A DNA stretch of 64,000 bases, taken from the NCBI RefSeq assembly GCF_964656455.1, contig NC_135714.1:123126131-123190130 (forward strand), written 5' to 3'. Within the stretch, counting starts at the first letter, position 1. Each line of letters opens with the position of its first letter. The DNA is from Halichoerus grypus (lineage: Eukaryota; Chordata; Mammalia; Carnivora; Phocidae). The position numbers were made by a program, and so were the translations under genes. The notes under the pieces are model-generated. The model was not told the origin of the DNA. It made no database searches and saw only the letters and a list, made by a program, of their open reading frames with translations. Positions 46,349 to 57,933 of the stretch are shown here, piece after piece.

Positions 46349-46539
46349 TGGGGGCATCTGGGTGGCTCAGTCAGTTAAGTATCTGACTCTTGGTTTTGGC
46401 TCAGGTTGTGATCTCAGGGTCCTGGGACTGAGCCAAACATTGGGCTCCACCCTAAGTTGGGAGTCTGCTTGTCTCCCTCTCCCTCTGCCCCTCCCCCTGA
46501 GCTCTCTTTCTTTCTCTCTCTTAAATTAAAAAAAAAAAG
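46349..46539 (+). mobile_element. Can-SINE of the older tctgactcttggttttggct subfamily
   Basis: Complete but diverged (gggcatctgggtggctcagt). A 9-bp aaagctatc duplication flanks it at 46340-46348 and 46540-46548. It belongs to the same subfamily as the copy at 33400. Confidence 0.9.
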
Positions 46540-46689
46540 AAAGCTATCAGTAGCCTAACTGTATGTACTTCTAAGAACCTTTCCATTTTTTGGTGTTCTT
46601 TCTTCTAAAAAAATGATGGTGATGAATTGATGGTAAGTTTTCCCATATAGCCTTACTTTGTGAAATACAAAGATGAAAATCATGTTATT

Positions 46690-46755
46690 CCCTTATCTTC
46701 CTCCCTTTCTTCTTTCCTCTCTCTTTTCTGTCTTCATCTTTCTTTTGCTCTCACA
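46690..46755 (+). repeat. polypyrimidine tract
   Basis: About 65 bases, nearly all C and T. Confidence 0.7.
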
Positions 46756-47033
46756 TACCTTAGTTTACTTACTCATTTTTTGTTATTTTACCATTTTGTA
46801 AAATTCAAACATATGGAAAACATGGCTTCATAGACTCCCACTGGTCACCAGGCTAAATTGATTGACTGTCAATGTCCACCTTGTACTGAGCATGCAGTTC
46901 TCTTCAAATCTCCTCAAACTATACTGAAATCTATCCCTGCACATTCTTAGTATGCAACTCTGTATTTTCCATGGAGGTAAGACTATCCAGAAAGAAGGGG
47001 GTTGGGGCTGGAAAGGAAGAAAGAAGAAAACAA

Positions 47034-47058
47034 AAGACAAGACAAGACAAGACAAGAG
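47034..47058 (+). repeat. (ACAAG)n pentamer repeat
   Basis: About five copies of acaag. Confidence 0.8.
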
Positions 47059-47059
47059 A

Positions 47060-47779
47060 TACTCTGTTATTGTGGTTTCCCATGTTTTCCATCCAACCCC
47101 TTGATCGGGCTCAACTTTGCTGCTGTTTAAAGCTGACTGAGAGAAACATCGCCTTCATATGCTCTAAGTTTGGGTTGAACATGCACCACCTGAGTAAATT
47201 CAATGGCTCCAGAGAGGCTGTGGGTCACTTTCATTCTAGCAAACTCCAGAGTGACTGGATCACTCCTGTGACAGCTCCCTGCTGACAGAATAAATCAGAA
47301 TGTGGAAGCACATGAGGGCATGTAAAAACCTGGAGCAGCCCTGGAGATAACCTGCTCTCCCTAAAAATGCAAAAGTGGTGGGTGAATAAGAAGGAGGCCA
47401 AGGTCTCACCCCAGCCTTGTTCTATCTGGCCATGTGATTATGAGGGTGTCAGTTTACAGTTTGGGATCAGTTCTCATTCTCTACCTATAACAATAGAAAG
47501 TTTCAACCTACCAGAAAAAGATGCCAGAATGCGATGAACCAGACCTGCCTGGACTTGAAGGACAGGAGTAATCCCCAATCTAATTTTGACCAGTCCACCT
47601 CAGACGGGGCTCCAGAAGTGAGGTACTGCAAAACAATATTATTAATCTCGAAATAATGAGGGGCCAGCAACTAATATTCCAATCATTTATTAAAATTTCA
47701 GCTATAGACTAAAAAGAGAGATTCTGTCTATAGCAAATAATATTGACTTCAAGACACCTGACACATTTATATTTCCATT
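47060..47779. other. intergenic, nothing recognised
   Basis: No exon or family is recognised. Confidence 0.4.
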
Positions 47780-48040
47780 AATATCAGAAACAAGGTAAGG
47801 ATGTCCATTACTGCCACTATTGTTTAGGATTATCTGGAAGGTTTAGCCAATATGTTAAGATATTTAACATAAATAAGATAACTCACTAATGAAAAGGGGA
47901 GTACAAATTATCTTAATTTCTCATATGATTGTCTGCCTATTAAAAATAGCCAATATAAGCAACTGGCAAGCAATTCAAACTAATAAAAGAATTATAGCAA
48001 AGGGGAAGTAGTGTACATTAAAAAAACACATACAAAGTAA
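47780..48040 (+). mobile_element. L1M ORF2 fragment (reverse transcriptase part)
   Basis: cagaaacaaggtaaggatgt, then ccattactgccactattgtt and ggaaggtttagccaatat read like the [15 protein letters not shown] region of an old L1, heavily decayed. Confidence 0.5.
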
Positions 48041-48065
48041 TTATTTTAAGAATTATTAAGTTGTT

Positions 48066-48260
48066 GGGGCACCTGGGTGGCTCAGTCGGTAAGTGTCTGC
48101 CTTCATCTCAGGTCATGATCCCAGGGTCCTGGGATCGAGCCCTGCATTGGGCTCCCTGCTCAGCGGGAAGCCTGCTTCTCCCTCTCCCATTCCCCCTGTT
48201 TGTGTTCCTTCTCTTGCTGTCTCTCTCTCTGTCAAATAAATAAATAAAATCTTAAAAAAA
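48066..48260 (+). mobile_element. Can-SINE
   Basis: Complete element. A perfect 18-bp duplication (aagaattattaagttgtt) flanks it at 48048-48065 and 48261-48278. Confidence 0.96.
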
Positions 48261-48278
48261 AAGAATTATTAAGTTGTT

Positions 48279-49435
48279 AAAGTGGTTATTTAGAAGGTTA
48301 ATAGCATGAGAATAGAAGTGGGTAGGCATTGCTGGCTGGTGATTATTAGAAAAGCAGACAGATACCTGCCCCATGAAGGAGAAAAAGGAACAAAGACAAA
48401 GAGCAGACAGTGGGGAGGTGGGAGGAGGGTCTAGCTAAAGTGGAAGTGGAGGAAGAATATAGAGGGGACAAACTGGTTATTCACAGTCTTCAAATCTAGG
48501 CAGAGAAATTTAAACCTGATACAGAAAGACAGAGACCACAAGAACTAACAAAGGAAAAGTACCACTGGTGCAATGGATGATTCAAAGCCCATTGTTCCCC
48601 TACCTTTCCTCAATTTTCTGCTATTTTATAGTGAAGAATAGATACTTCTCACAAATCTTCTTAGACTGTGTTTACTGCTTAAGATCACATTCTTGCATAA
48701 ATATTTGTTGGGGATCAACCCCATACTGAGTATATAGCAGTAAATTAGACAAATTCCTTGTCATCTTAAAAGGGGAAAAAGTACCATGTCTCTAGACAAA
48801 TGTTGTGAAAATGGAAATTTTTCTAAAATAAAACTTTTGGTGGTCTAATACATACTTAATCAAAATTTTGATGAGATTTGTGTTGATTAATAAATGGATA
48901 AAAATAACTAGATCAATTGAAAATGAAAAGCAATGGAGAGGTGCATTGAGTTCGCATAGTTAAAATACTTTTAGAGGTGTAATAGTTAAAAATATCTACA
49001 TAAGGACTCTACAGTCTAATAAATGATAGAAGAAAGAAAAGTCAAGGACATATCCTGTTATGTTTAATAATGTTATATTACAGAGACCACATTCCAAATG
49101 GAAAAAAGAAATGGCAAAGTTTGAATACAATCCATTAATCAAAAAATTAATAATAAAATTAGAGCTTTATCACAAATCATTCACTAAACTTCTTTTCAAT
49201 TGTATTAAAGAGTTAACTGTATATATGAAACTGTTAAAAAAATAAGGAAATATAGGTTAGTTTTATGTGATCTCTGGATGGAGGTCTTTCATGGGATAAA
49301 AATCAATGAAAGAAAAAGAGTATGTACAGATTCAAGTACATAAAATAATTTAAATAATTGCTTGTCAAAACTTATAAATTAAATTTTCAAAGGAGGAAAT
49401 CTAAGCAAATAGCCTAAATATAGATACTAATAATT
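48279..49435. other. AT-rich, possibly decayed L1M
   Basis: A-rich plus strand as in L1 coding sequence, but no segment is clearly legible. Confidence 0.3.
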
Positions 49436-49451
49436 AAGAAAATAGAAAACA

Positions 49452-49648
49452 GGGGCACCTGGGTGGCTCAGTTGTTTGGGCGTCTGCCTTCCGCTCAGGT
49501 CATGATCCCGGGGTCTTGGGATTGAGCCTGCATCGGGCTCCCTGCTCAGCGGGGAGTCTGCTTCTCCCTCTGCCCCTCACACCATTCATGCGTGCATGCG
49601 CTCTCTCTCTCTCTCAAATAAATAAGTAAAATCTTTTAAAAAAGAAAA
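49452..49648 (+). mobile_element. Can-SINE
   Basis: Complete element. A perfect 16-bp duplication (aagaaaatagaaaaca) flanks it at 49436-49451 and 49649-49664. Confidence 0.95.
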
Positions 49649-49747
49649 AAGAAAATAGAAAACAAACAGATGTAATGTTTGCAACATTGATGTTCTAATT
49701 GTGAAGCAGGCACTTACTTGATAAATCCAAACGATGTGACCTGACAC

Positions 49748-50101
49748 TGCTATCCTCTGAATGCTTGTATCCCTCCCCAAATTCTAATCCTCAAAGATGA
49801 TGGAATTAAGAGGTGGGGCCTCCGGAAGGTACTTAAATGATAAGGGTGGAGCACTGGTGAAGGGGATTAGTACCCTTACTAAAGAGGCCGCAGAGAGATT
49901 GCGGGCCCCTTCCACCATGGAAGGACCCAGCAAGAAGGCCCCAGCTGTAAGCCAGGAAGAAGGCCCTCACCAGAGAACAGGACCACATTAGTGTCTGGAT
50001 CTTGAACTTCCCAGCCTCCAGGACTATGAGAACTAAATTTCTGCTGTTTATAAGCTACCCAGTCTGCTATTTTGTTCTAGCAGCCAGAATGGACTCAGAC
50101 A
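49748..50101 (+). mobile_element. MLT1/MST-type ERVL-MaLR solo LTR
   Basis: Starts tgctatcctctgaatgcttg. It contains gatggaattaagaggtgggg, gggattagtacccttactaa, ccttccaccatggaaggac, gccctcaccagagaacagg, cttcccagcctccaggacta, atttctgctgtttataagc and a tagcagccagaatggactca end. This is the full order of a MaLR LTR, without internal sequence. The short plus-strand open frames in it are not genes. Confidence 0.8.
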
Positions 50102-50159
50102 CACATAGCCATAATAGCACACTAGGACAGAAGCACCGCATTTTTTTCATCTTTTTAAT

Positions 50160-50755
50160 TAAAAAAAAAAAAAAGACTCTTCAAAAAAGCTGAATGAAAC
50201 AACATTAAAACTTCTGTGTTTTAAAGATGAGTTGTGTTCAGTAAAGATTTAAAAAGCAGCTGAATTCAGTTTGATACCCTTCTATCCCAACTGTTTGATA
50301 CCACTTCCAATTCCTTGGTTGATTTTATTTGAAAGTGCTACTTTGCCTCACCCTAGTCTCTAATTTTAAGCTAAATTGGCTTCCTCAATAGCCCTGTCTC
50401 AGGAACACCAGAGCTTTTTCTTACATCAAATCTTCTTTTCTTCTACTCTAATTAGAAATGCTAACTCTCTTATTGAAAAATGTTTCTTATATACACTTTC
50501 TCACCTAATTAAGTGAAAGATGACTTTTGCCCAACTCTTCCCTGGAAGTACAAACAAATCTACAAGGAGATTAGGCTGACTGTCTCCACGGCAGGAATAT
50601 GGACTCCTCAGCTGCTTTTTCCAGTTTCAGGGTCTGTCTTGATGTGACACATTCCATTTTCCTGCTTCAACCCACTTACACTGCATTTCCTGAATTCTAA
50701 AAAAAAAAAAAACACATTACTTTTTACATTTTTTAAAAGATTTTTAAAGTTTTAT
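50160..50755. other. intergenic, A-run and unrecognised sequence
   Basis: An A-run at 50160-50174 and another at 50700-50712. No exon is seen. Confidence 0.35.
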
Positions 50756-50862
50756 TTAAAGATTTTATTTTTAAGTAACCTATATACCTAATGTGGGGCT
50801 CGAACTCACAACCCAGAGATCAAGAGTCACACACTCCACCCACTGAGCCAGCCAGGTGCCCC
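50756..50862 (-). mobile_element. old, short Can-SINE-related element
   Basis: Reverse orientation: ttttatttttaagtaaccta, atgtggggctcgaactcaca, cccagagatcaagagtcaca, actgagccagccaggtgccc. This is the short tRNA-SINE type without the TC-rich middle. Confidence 0.8.
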
Positions 50863-51060
50863 TCTAAAACTGGAATTTTAATTGAATTGGCCAAAGTTTC
50901 CTTATTACCTTTCACTCATTCTCTTAATCGGAATGCAGAAGTCCTTTTAAATAAAGACAATAGATTATATTCAGTACAAAACTTGTAAAATATAAAGCAT
51001 CATTTAATGAAAAACTGTTTTCTCAAAGGGCGAATCTCTCCCCTACAAAAAAAAAATTTT

Positions 51061-51248
51061 GGGGGCGCCTGGGTGGCTCAGTCGGTTAAGCGACTGCCTT
51101 CGGCTCAGGTCACGATCCTGGAGTCCCGGGATCGAGTCCCGCATCGGGCTCCCTGCTCAGCAGGGAGTCTGCTTCTCCCTCTGACCCTCCTCCCTCTCGT
51201 GCTCTCTGTCTCTCATTCTCTCTCTCGCAAATAAATAAATAAAATCTT
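51061..51248 (+). mobile_element. Can-SINE, young subfamily
   Basis: Head and body nearly free of decay (gcgactgccttcggctcagg, gatcctggagtcccgggat, ctctgaccctcctccctc). A low-complexity aaaaaaaaaatttt repeat flanks it at 51047-51060 and 51249-51262. It shares diagnostic words with the copy inside L1 ORF2. Confidence 0.94.
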
Positions 51249-51262
51249 AAAAAAAAAATTTT

Positions 51263-54200
51263 TTTAATTGAGATTTTTTTAAGATGTTGTTAAATTTTTT
51301 TCTTTATTTAGATTTTAAATAATCCCTCTAAATTTTTGAAGGATGTATATTACAAAATGTCTTCCCTGGCATTCTAATAAAAGCAATTCTAGATGATCTG
51401 GAGAAACATTTAACTACTTAGAAGTTGGAAGGAACATTCTTTTGCAAAAAGACACCTGTTTATTGAAAACAACTTGGCTGCTATTAGCTGCATGCACTTA
51501 TGGGGCAAAAATAACTATGTCACTTTTCATTGTCTGGTTCCCATGCTGCACCTGTCACTAGAAGCTTTGCATATCACCCAGTTGTGTGTTGGTGGATGTT
51601 TAACAACTGGTTCTCTGGGAAAAAAATGGGACGAAGTGAGAGGATACCTTGATGTGTGGCATTTGCAAATTTCCTTGGTTTCCTACCACAGCCAGTTTCA
51701 AGCTAACAACATGGCGTCGCTGAACACAGAGCCGGGAAGATATGCATGCACACAGGCTGTCCCAGTTGACTGTGGTACACACCTGAATTGAATTCCTGGA
51801 AAAGAGAATCGATAAGCTACTGTGTGCCGAAAGAGACCCTCAGGCTGGTACCAACTTCTTGAAAGAGACAAATTATGGTAGGGGACCAAGGATAGAAATT
51901 TGAGTAGAAGGTATAACGGCCTGAGTCAGATGTTACACAACCAATTGGGGGAAAAATTGTTTACACATTCGATTGGGGGAAAAATTGTCTAACTGTGGCT
52001 TGCTACCTTACTTATTCTAAGTATTTGGGCAGGGGAGGCTACATAAACATCCTCTTCTATTTCAACTATGAAATCTTTGGTAAATTCTACATTGCTCACT
52101 AGTGCTTTGGGATGAATGTTGTGTGGGGGTTGGGCTGGGGTAAAGGAGTATGAATTAAAAAGTGTGGAGGCCTGTTTCAGGATTGGTACGGAACTAAAAT
52201 TCAGGTTGACTGTGGGGGTAACAACCTTGCTTGTCAAAAATAATTTAAGAGAGCAAAAAGTAGAAGTCAGGGTGGATGGAAGGTTTCTAAGAAAGAAGAA
52301 ACAGAGGGGTTTTTTGTTTGTTTTGTTTTTTTATTGCTAGGGAGTTTCAATTTACATGGCTGGTCATAGAGGATGGTAGGGAAAAAGGCAGAGGAAAGAT
52401 AGTATAAAGTGCATGAGTTGCACTGGGTTTGGGGATGATGTGGCTAAGCCAACAATGTTATGACACCTTTAGCCAGGTTTTCCATGTTCTCTTGATGCAA
52501 GACATGGATCCAATTTTGATACGGTCTGATGCAGCCTTCTAACCACATTGGCCCCTCAATTTTAAATATCGAAGACTCGCTTCTGGATAGAACTTCATTA
52601 ATTATTTACATTTCCTGAATCCTTTTCCCTGAGTTTTACCTGAGAAAGTTTCATGGTAAAGTCATATGGACTCTATGAAACAAGATGCCTATAAATACGA
52701 CTTATTTATCACCATTTTGTATCAACTGGGAACATGGAGAGTACAGAGATTGACGGAATTTGTACATAAGCATCTCCTTTATCTAAGGATAGATCTGGAA
52801 ATAGAACCAAGTCTTCAGACTTCTGATCCTATGCTCTATCATCCAAACAGTATTTATCTGGCTATGCAGGAAGCTCTCAGATGCACAGAGGCCACCAGAA
52901 ATAGAGAGAATGGGTATGGTTAGGCTTTAGTTAGGTTTTGCCCATTGCTTGAGAGACAATTTCTACCTCGGTCCTCTCCTGAACAGAAGAGGGAAATGGG
53001 ACAGAAGACTGGATGGGGCTGTTCTCTGTGTGGTCCAGAGGCCTTTACTGCTGGAAGTGGGCCCTTCCGGCCACAGTTCTACCAGGAATCTTCTTTTCCC
53101 CTCATAGTAAAAACCCTGTTTATAAATATACATGCAGCCATGCACAAACATATACATCCCTCAAACGTCCAGAGCAGTTTCTGTATCCACAGAGATAAAT
53201 ACAGAATAAAGAAGCATGACAGAGACAGATGGATATAGAAGTATTTTTCATTTTTTAAGAAAACATTTGCCCGTTTTGGGGAGAAACAGTCGTTCCTAAG
53301 GTTCTAAGGGAAAGGAAACCTGTACTTAGGCTAAACTTCCTCAGGATTAATTATTACTGTATTTGAAATCCAAATGACTTTACCCATCATTAGTGGATAA
53401 GTGTAGGCCAGGGAATAAATATCCACTCTGTCCACAATAAGACAGGTACCCGCACCAAGTTCAAAGGCCCCCAGACTTTACCACACACACATTTAGGCCA
53501 TCTTTAGAGTTGTGATGATGACGAAAGGTTGGATGTATTCTGAAAGCCCAAGGAGGCAGCCAGCACAACCTCAGGCTAATTAGCAGAAACCACAGGTATA
53601 ACCAGCTGCTGGGCCATTCACGTAACCAATCCTTGAGCCAGATGCCACTTTTGGAAAAACATACCTCAGTGCTCCTCATTGAAATTCCGTCTCTGGACTT
53701 ATAAAGAGTGTACTGTGTGAGCAACACAGGCATGGCTTGGGGCAACTGGGGCCATTCTGTGAGATATAGTGAGAGGCTCTGCTTTGCTTTCCAAATGGCT
53801 GCTCATTGTAAACAGCCTGTTCAGTGCGCCTGGGAACACGGCACAGCCCCAGCCGGCGGGGATTTTATGCACGCCTGTGATTCCATCCTCAATGCAGTCT
53901 GACTTGTGGAGGAGAGGGATCAGATGGGTATAAAATCTCATGTGAAGTAAATGAACGTGGAAGTGTTTTATCAATAAAATTTCATTTACACCTCACGTGC
54001 ATATCACTTAAATGACAAAAGCACAGGAACACCTCACATCTTCTTTAGAACATATGTCTTTTTTTTTTTCTGTTAATAAACAGAGTACAGACCTCAAACA
54101 CTTGTGTACTTAATAAGTGTTATTTGAAGATGGTGGCATGTGTTGAATTGAATTCATGCGCTTGGCTTACAAAGGGTTCTCTCTTTACTCAGTCCTATTT

Positions 54201-55863
54201 AATGTGACTTCAAACCAACTACTAATCCTTCTCTCAGATTTTAAAACAATTTGGTACCATAGCCCATACATGTTGGCAGTCAACATTTTTAATATCTGAA
54301 AGGTCGTAATTCAATTTTAGTACGCTATCTCTTATTTTGAACATTTTCTATAGAAATGTCTACTCCGAAGAACAACGTTTGGCAACAAAACTAAACAGAT
54401 GAGGTCACAAAAGAGTAGTTCGTTATAAATTCCCTTTTGTGACTCGGGACAAAAACACACACACACTAAAACATGTAGAGCATATATAAGTTAGTATAAT
54501 GTTTTTTCAGGGGTGGGGAGAGGAGCTTATAAAAAAAACCCGACATGCAAACAAACACAAAAAGGGCAGAAGGGCTAATAAGATGATTTAATTGTTCACA
54601 ATAGGTCGGCAGAGGATAGCAGCATGTCCCACATATTTTCAGTTTGCTGAGATACACTACCTATCCTCCTAATCTAGTCTTAGTTTTCTGTCTATCCGTA
54701 TTCCTCATTCTCTACATGATTTCCCAAAATCTTCCTTCCCTATATCATGATTTCCTGTTTTTCCAGTCGAATTGTTTAAAGTCCACAATAAAGCAATACA
54801 CAGAGGTATGTTAGCAATGACTAACATGTCCTAATGCTCTGATGGGAAAAATATTTGGGGGGTTACTAGAGTAAATCTGAGTTCATCAAGGAGCCTCCAC
54901 TCCTCCTGATCTCTGTTGCCCACTATGACCGCCCCCTTGGACTGGCCACATTTCTTTAATGCTTCAAGAACCGGGGAGCTGTACAGTGTAAACTCTCTCA
55001 ATGTTTAATATTCTTACAAATACTTGGTTTGTTTCCTCAAGTACTTGGTGACTTTTTATGGTGAGCATATTATCTTCAGTAGAGATCGTTTTTCCTACGC
55101 ACCAAGGGTTTGAAAGCATTCTTACAGAGTGGTTTTGTCTTTGCATCTGCTGGGCCCCCACTGGTCCTAGACCGGTTTTTACATAAATATTTGAGCAGGA
55201 TGCCTTGGGTCTTATGGTTTCTGGCATTGAATTCCTTATTTATTTCTGGCATCTGGGGATTTCTCTTTCTTTTGTGCTAGGTTTTGTCGGACTTGTGGTG
55301 TTGTTATTTTATTTTGTCAAATAAATGGAATACAAGGGGGTGTTCATGTCAGCTTCATCTGTCATATTACCAGAAATTCTGGTCTGATTTATAGTATTTC
55401 TGGTCCTTGTAGGAGTAATTTCTCAATGTAAAGTGGTTTGGGGTTATAATTTGGTTTCTAATAAAAATCTTACCACAGGAAGAAAATGGACTAGGAGTGC
55501 TATGATTCCTATGACTATTCCTGTCATTGCCAATTCATTAACTGGCCTCCTGGTTTGAAACGAGTGTCATGAATCTTCTCTAAAGAGTAGGATCAGCTCT
55601 CAGAGTGTACATAAAATCAACTTTCAAAGCCTGTCAGTCTCAGGGCGAGTTGCTGAACTTTGATACAATTTCCTAATGTCATAAGTGCTACCCTCTGTAG
55701 CTTCTTGGGACACAGACGGAATATAGATAATTTTCTCTGGTGATAACACCTCAATATGGCTGTTGGCTGCACACATATGTGTGGTTAACATCTACATGCT
55801 CTAGCACATGCCCAGGCTCACAAGGCTTCAGTTAATATTGTACATCATCTACCTCAGTTTTCA
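51263..55863. other. 4.6-kb SINE-free intergenic stretch
   Basis: No exon, SINE or LINE is recognised. A perfect 17-bp repeat (attgggggaaaaattgt) occurs at 51944-51960 and 51972-51988. 53340-53900 has homeobox-like (gctaattagc) and forkhead-like (tgtaaaca) words, which are compatible with a conserved non-coding element but prove nothing. Confidence 0.4.
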
Positions 55864-55875
55864 AAAATTAATTTT

Positions 55876-56061
55876 TGGGCACCTGGGTGACTCAGTCGGT
55901 TAAGCGGCTACCTTCGGCTCGGGTTGTGGCCTCCGTGTCCCGGGCTTGAATCCCACACTGGGCTCCCTGCTCAGCAAGGGGTCTGCTTCTCCCTCTCCCT
56001 TTGCCTGCTGCTCCCCCGCCTGTGCTCTCTCTGTCAAATAAATAAATAAAATCTTTAAAAG
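55876..56061 (+). mobile_element. Can-SINE
   Basis: Complete, moderately diverged element. A 12-bp duplication (aaaattaatttt) flanks it at 55864-55875 and 56062-56073. Confidence 0.93.
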
Positions 56062-56073
56062 AAAATTAATTTT

Positions 56074-56889
56074 CAATCACGTGACAATTTAGCAAGTTAT
56101 GTTTGCATTTAACTGCCTTATTTAAAGAATATGCTATTAATTATGTTAACCATTTAAATTTAGAAGTATTAGATGGCTTCTGAAATTATTTCTGTCTTTT
56201 AAGAAACTTAGATAATTTATAATTCTTAGTGATCTACTAAAAAAGGCTATGGAGATTATATAGAACACATTTCTTAGAGTCTCCATAACCCAAAAAGGAT
56301 TTAACTAATTTTATTTAATTAAGAAAAAAGACTAAAGTGGATAAAAACAATTCCAAATGTTTTACTTCCATACATTTTACGTTTTCTCTTGTATTTATTT
56401 TTTAAAGACATTAAAGCATAATTTCTCCCCATTCTCCATTACCAAATAATAAAAGACATTCTCTTCAAGGTCCAGAAATAAATTTATTGCTAACAATCTT
56501 TGGGGGCTGAAACTGAGAAATTTTTTAATGTTTTAAACAATTGAGAAAAAAGAAAAAGTAATGGAAACCATGTTAACTGAATAGGAATCAAGTTATCAAT
56601 GTTCAAAGCCTAATGCACTCTCTCCATTAGTTATTCCTAAATATGTTCTGGCCATAATTGAATGCCTAACATATAAATTTTCACGGAAAGGGAAAATTAA
56701 ACCAACTCATACATACATTCTATTATGCTACATGGCTCAGCACTGTCCACTGTGATTATCTATTTGCTGCTACCCCATTCCCTCAATTCACATTCACACA
56801 TTGAGAGACACTCCGCTACATGCTGAGGGCAGCAAAAAGATGACCAAGATCAAGCCGCTCTTTAAGAGACAGTCTAATTGAAAGTCCGA
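56074..56889. other. AT-rich, nothing recognised
   Basis: No exon or family is recognised. Confidence 0.4.
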
Positions 56890-57149
56890 TGTCTAACTAT
56901 ATACTGTCTAACAAAACCTACTTTAGATATGGAAACAAAGGTTAAAAAGAAAAGAAAAAGGAATAACTATCAAAAGACTAAGACCGCAAAAACTATTCAA
57001 AAAGAAGTTTATTTGCTCTATTAATATCAGATAAATGCTTCCTACAAGGGAACATTACCAGGCAAAAGGCACATTCAGGTCAATTTATCAAGAAGACATA
57101 ATCCTAAATATGTATGTGCCTATTAACAGGGCTTCAAAATGCATGAAGA

Positions 57150-57325
57150 GGGATGCCTGGGTGGCTCAGTTGGTTGGTTAAGCGTCTGCCTTTGGCTCAG
57201 GTCATGATCTCAGGGTCCTGGGATGGAACCCCGCATAGGGCACCCTGCTCAGCGGGGAGTCTGCTTGTCCCTCTGCCCCTCCCCTCACTAGTGCTCTCTC
57301 TCTCATAAATAAATAAAATCTTTAA
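57150..57325 (+). mobile_element. Can-SINE nested in L1M
   Basis: Complete element with a duplicated ggttggtt in the head. A 14-bp duplication with one mismatch (aaaatgcatgaaga) flanks it at 57136-57149 and 57326-57339. Confidence 0.94.
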
Positions 57326-57692
57326 AAAATGTATGAAGAAAAAAATTTGGTAGAACTCAAAAGCTAAATAAACAAATGCACAATTACATCTGGACATTTC
57401 AACACTTTTTTCTTAGCAACTGATAAAAGAAATAGACAAAAATATGAATAAGGATATAAAAGATTTTAACAACACTATTAAGCAATTTGATCTAATAATT
57501 GTAGAACACTCCAACCAAAGTCTATATAGAACACACATTTTTTTTAAATGCAAATGATCTATTCATGAAGATAGACCATATTTTGTTCAATGAAACAAAT
57601 CATAAAATATTTTTTAAATAAAATTATACAAAGTACATTCTCTGATGTCAATGGAATTAAATTAGAAATCAATAATTTTTAAAAATCTGAAA

Positions 57693-57933
57693 GGAATAAA
57701 CAAAATAGGTTGAAGGGGATTAAGAGGTACAAACCCAGTTAGAGAATAAACAAGTCAGAGGGATGAAAAGTACAGCATAGGCATAGCCAACAATACCGTA
57801 ATTACTTTGTATGGGGACAGATGGTAACTACCGTTATTGTGGTGAGCATTTCATAATGTACATAATTCTCAGATCACTAGTTGTACACCTGCAACTAATA
57901 TAAAATGTCAACTGCACTTCAACTAAATTTTTT
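57693..57933 (+). mobile_element. second, 5'-truncated L1M tail nested in the older L1M
   Basis: Begins gttgaaggggattaagaggt, continues gtagttactttgtatggg-type wording (taattactttgtatggggac), gatggtaactaccgttattg and acacctgcaactaatataaa. This is the 3' end of an L1MA-like element. aaatctgaaa flanks it at 57683-57692 and 57934-57943, and the ORF2 frame of the host element resumes after it. Confidence 0.7.

Noticed and set aside
49743..50102. 5-bp gacac duplication around the MaLR LTR
   Set aside because: The LTR itself ends in a gaca-like word, so the right copy may be part of the element.
44632..51248. CRISPR-like array of similar units
   Set aside because: The similar units are about 190-220-base SINEs, irregularly spaced and flanked by different target duplications.
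54964..55227. 87-codon minus-strand frame
   Set aside because: No homology recognised, no splice sites of quality; treated as chance.
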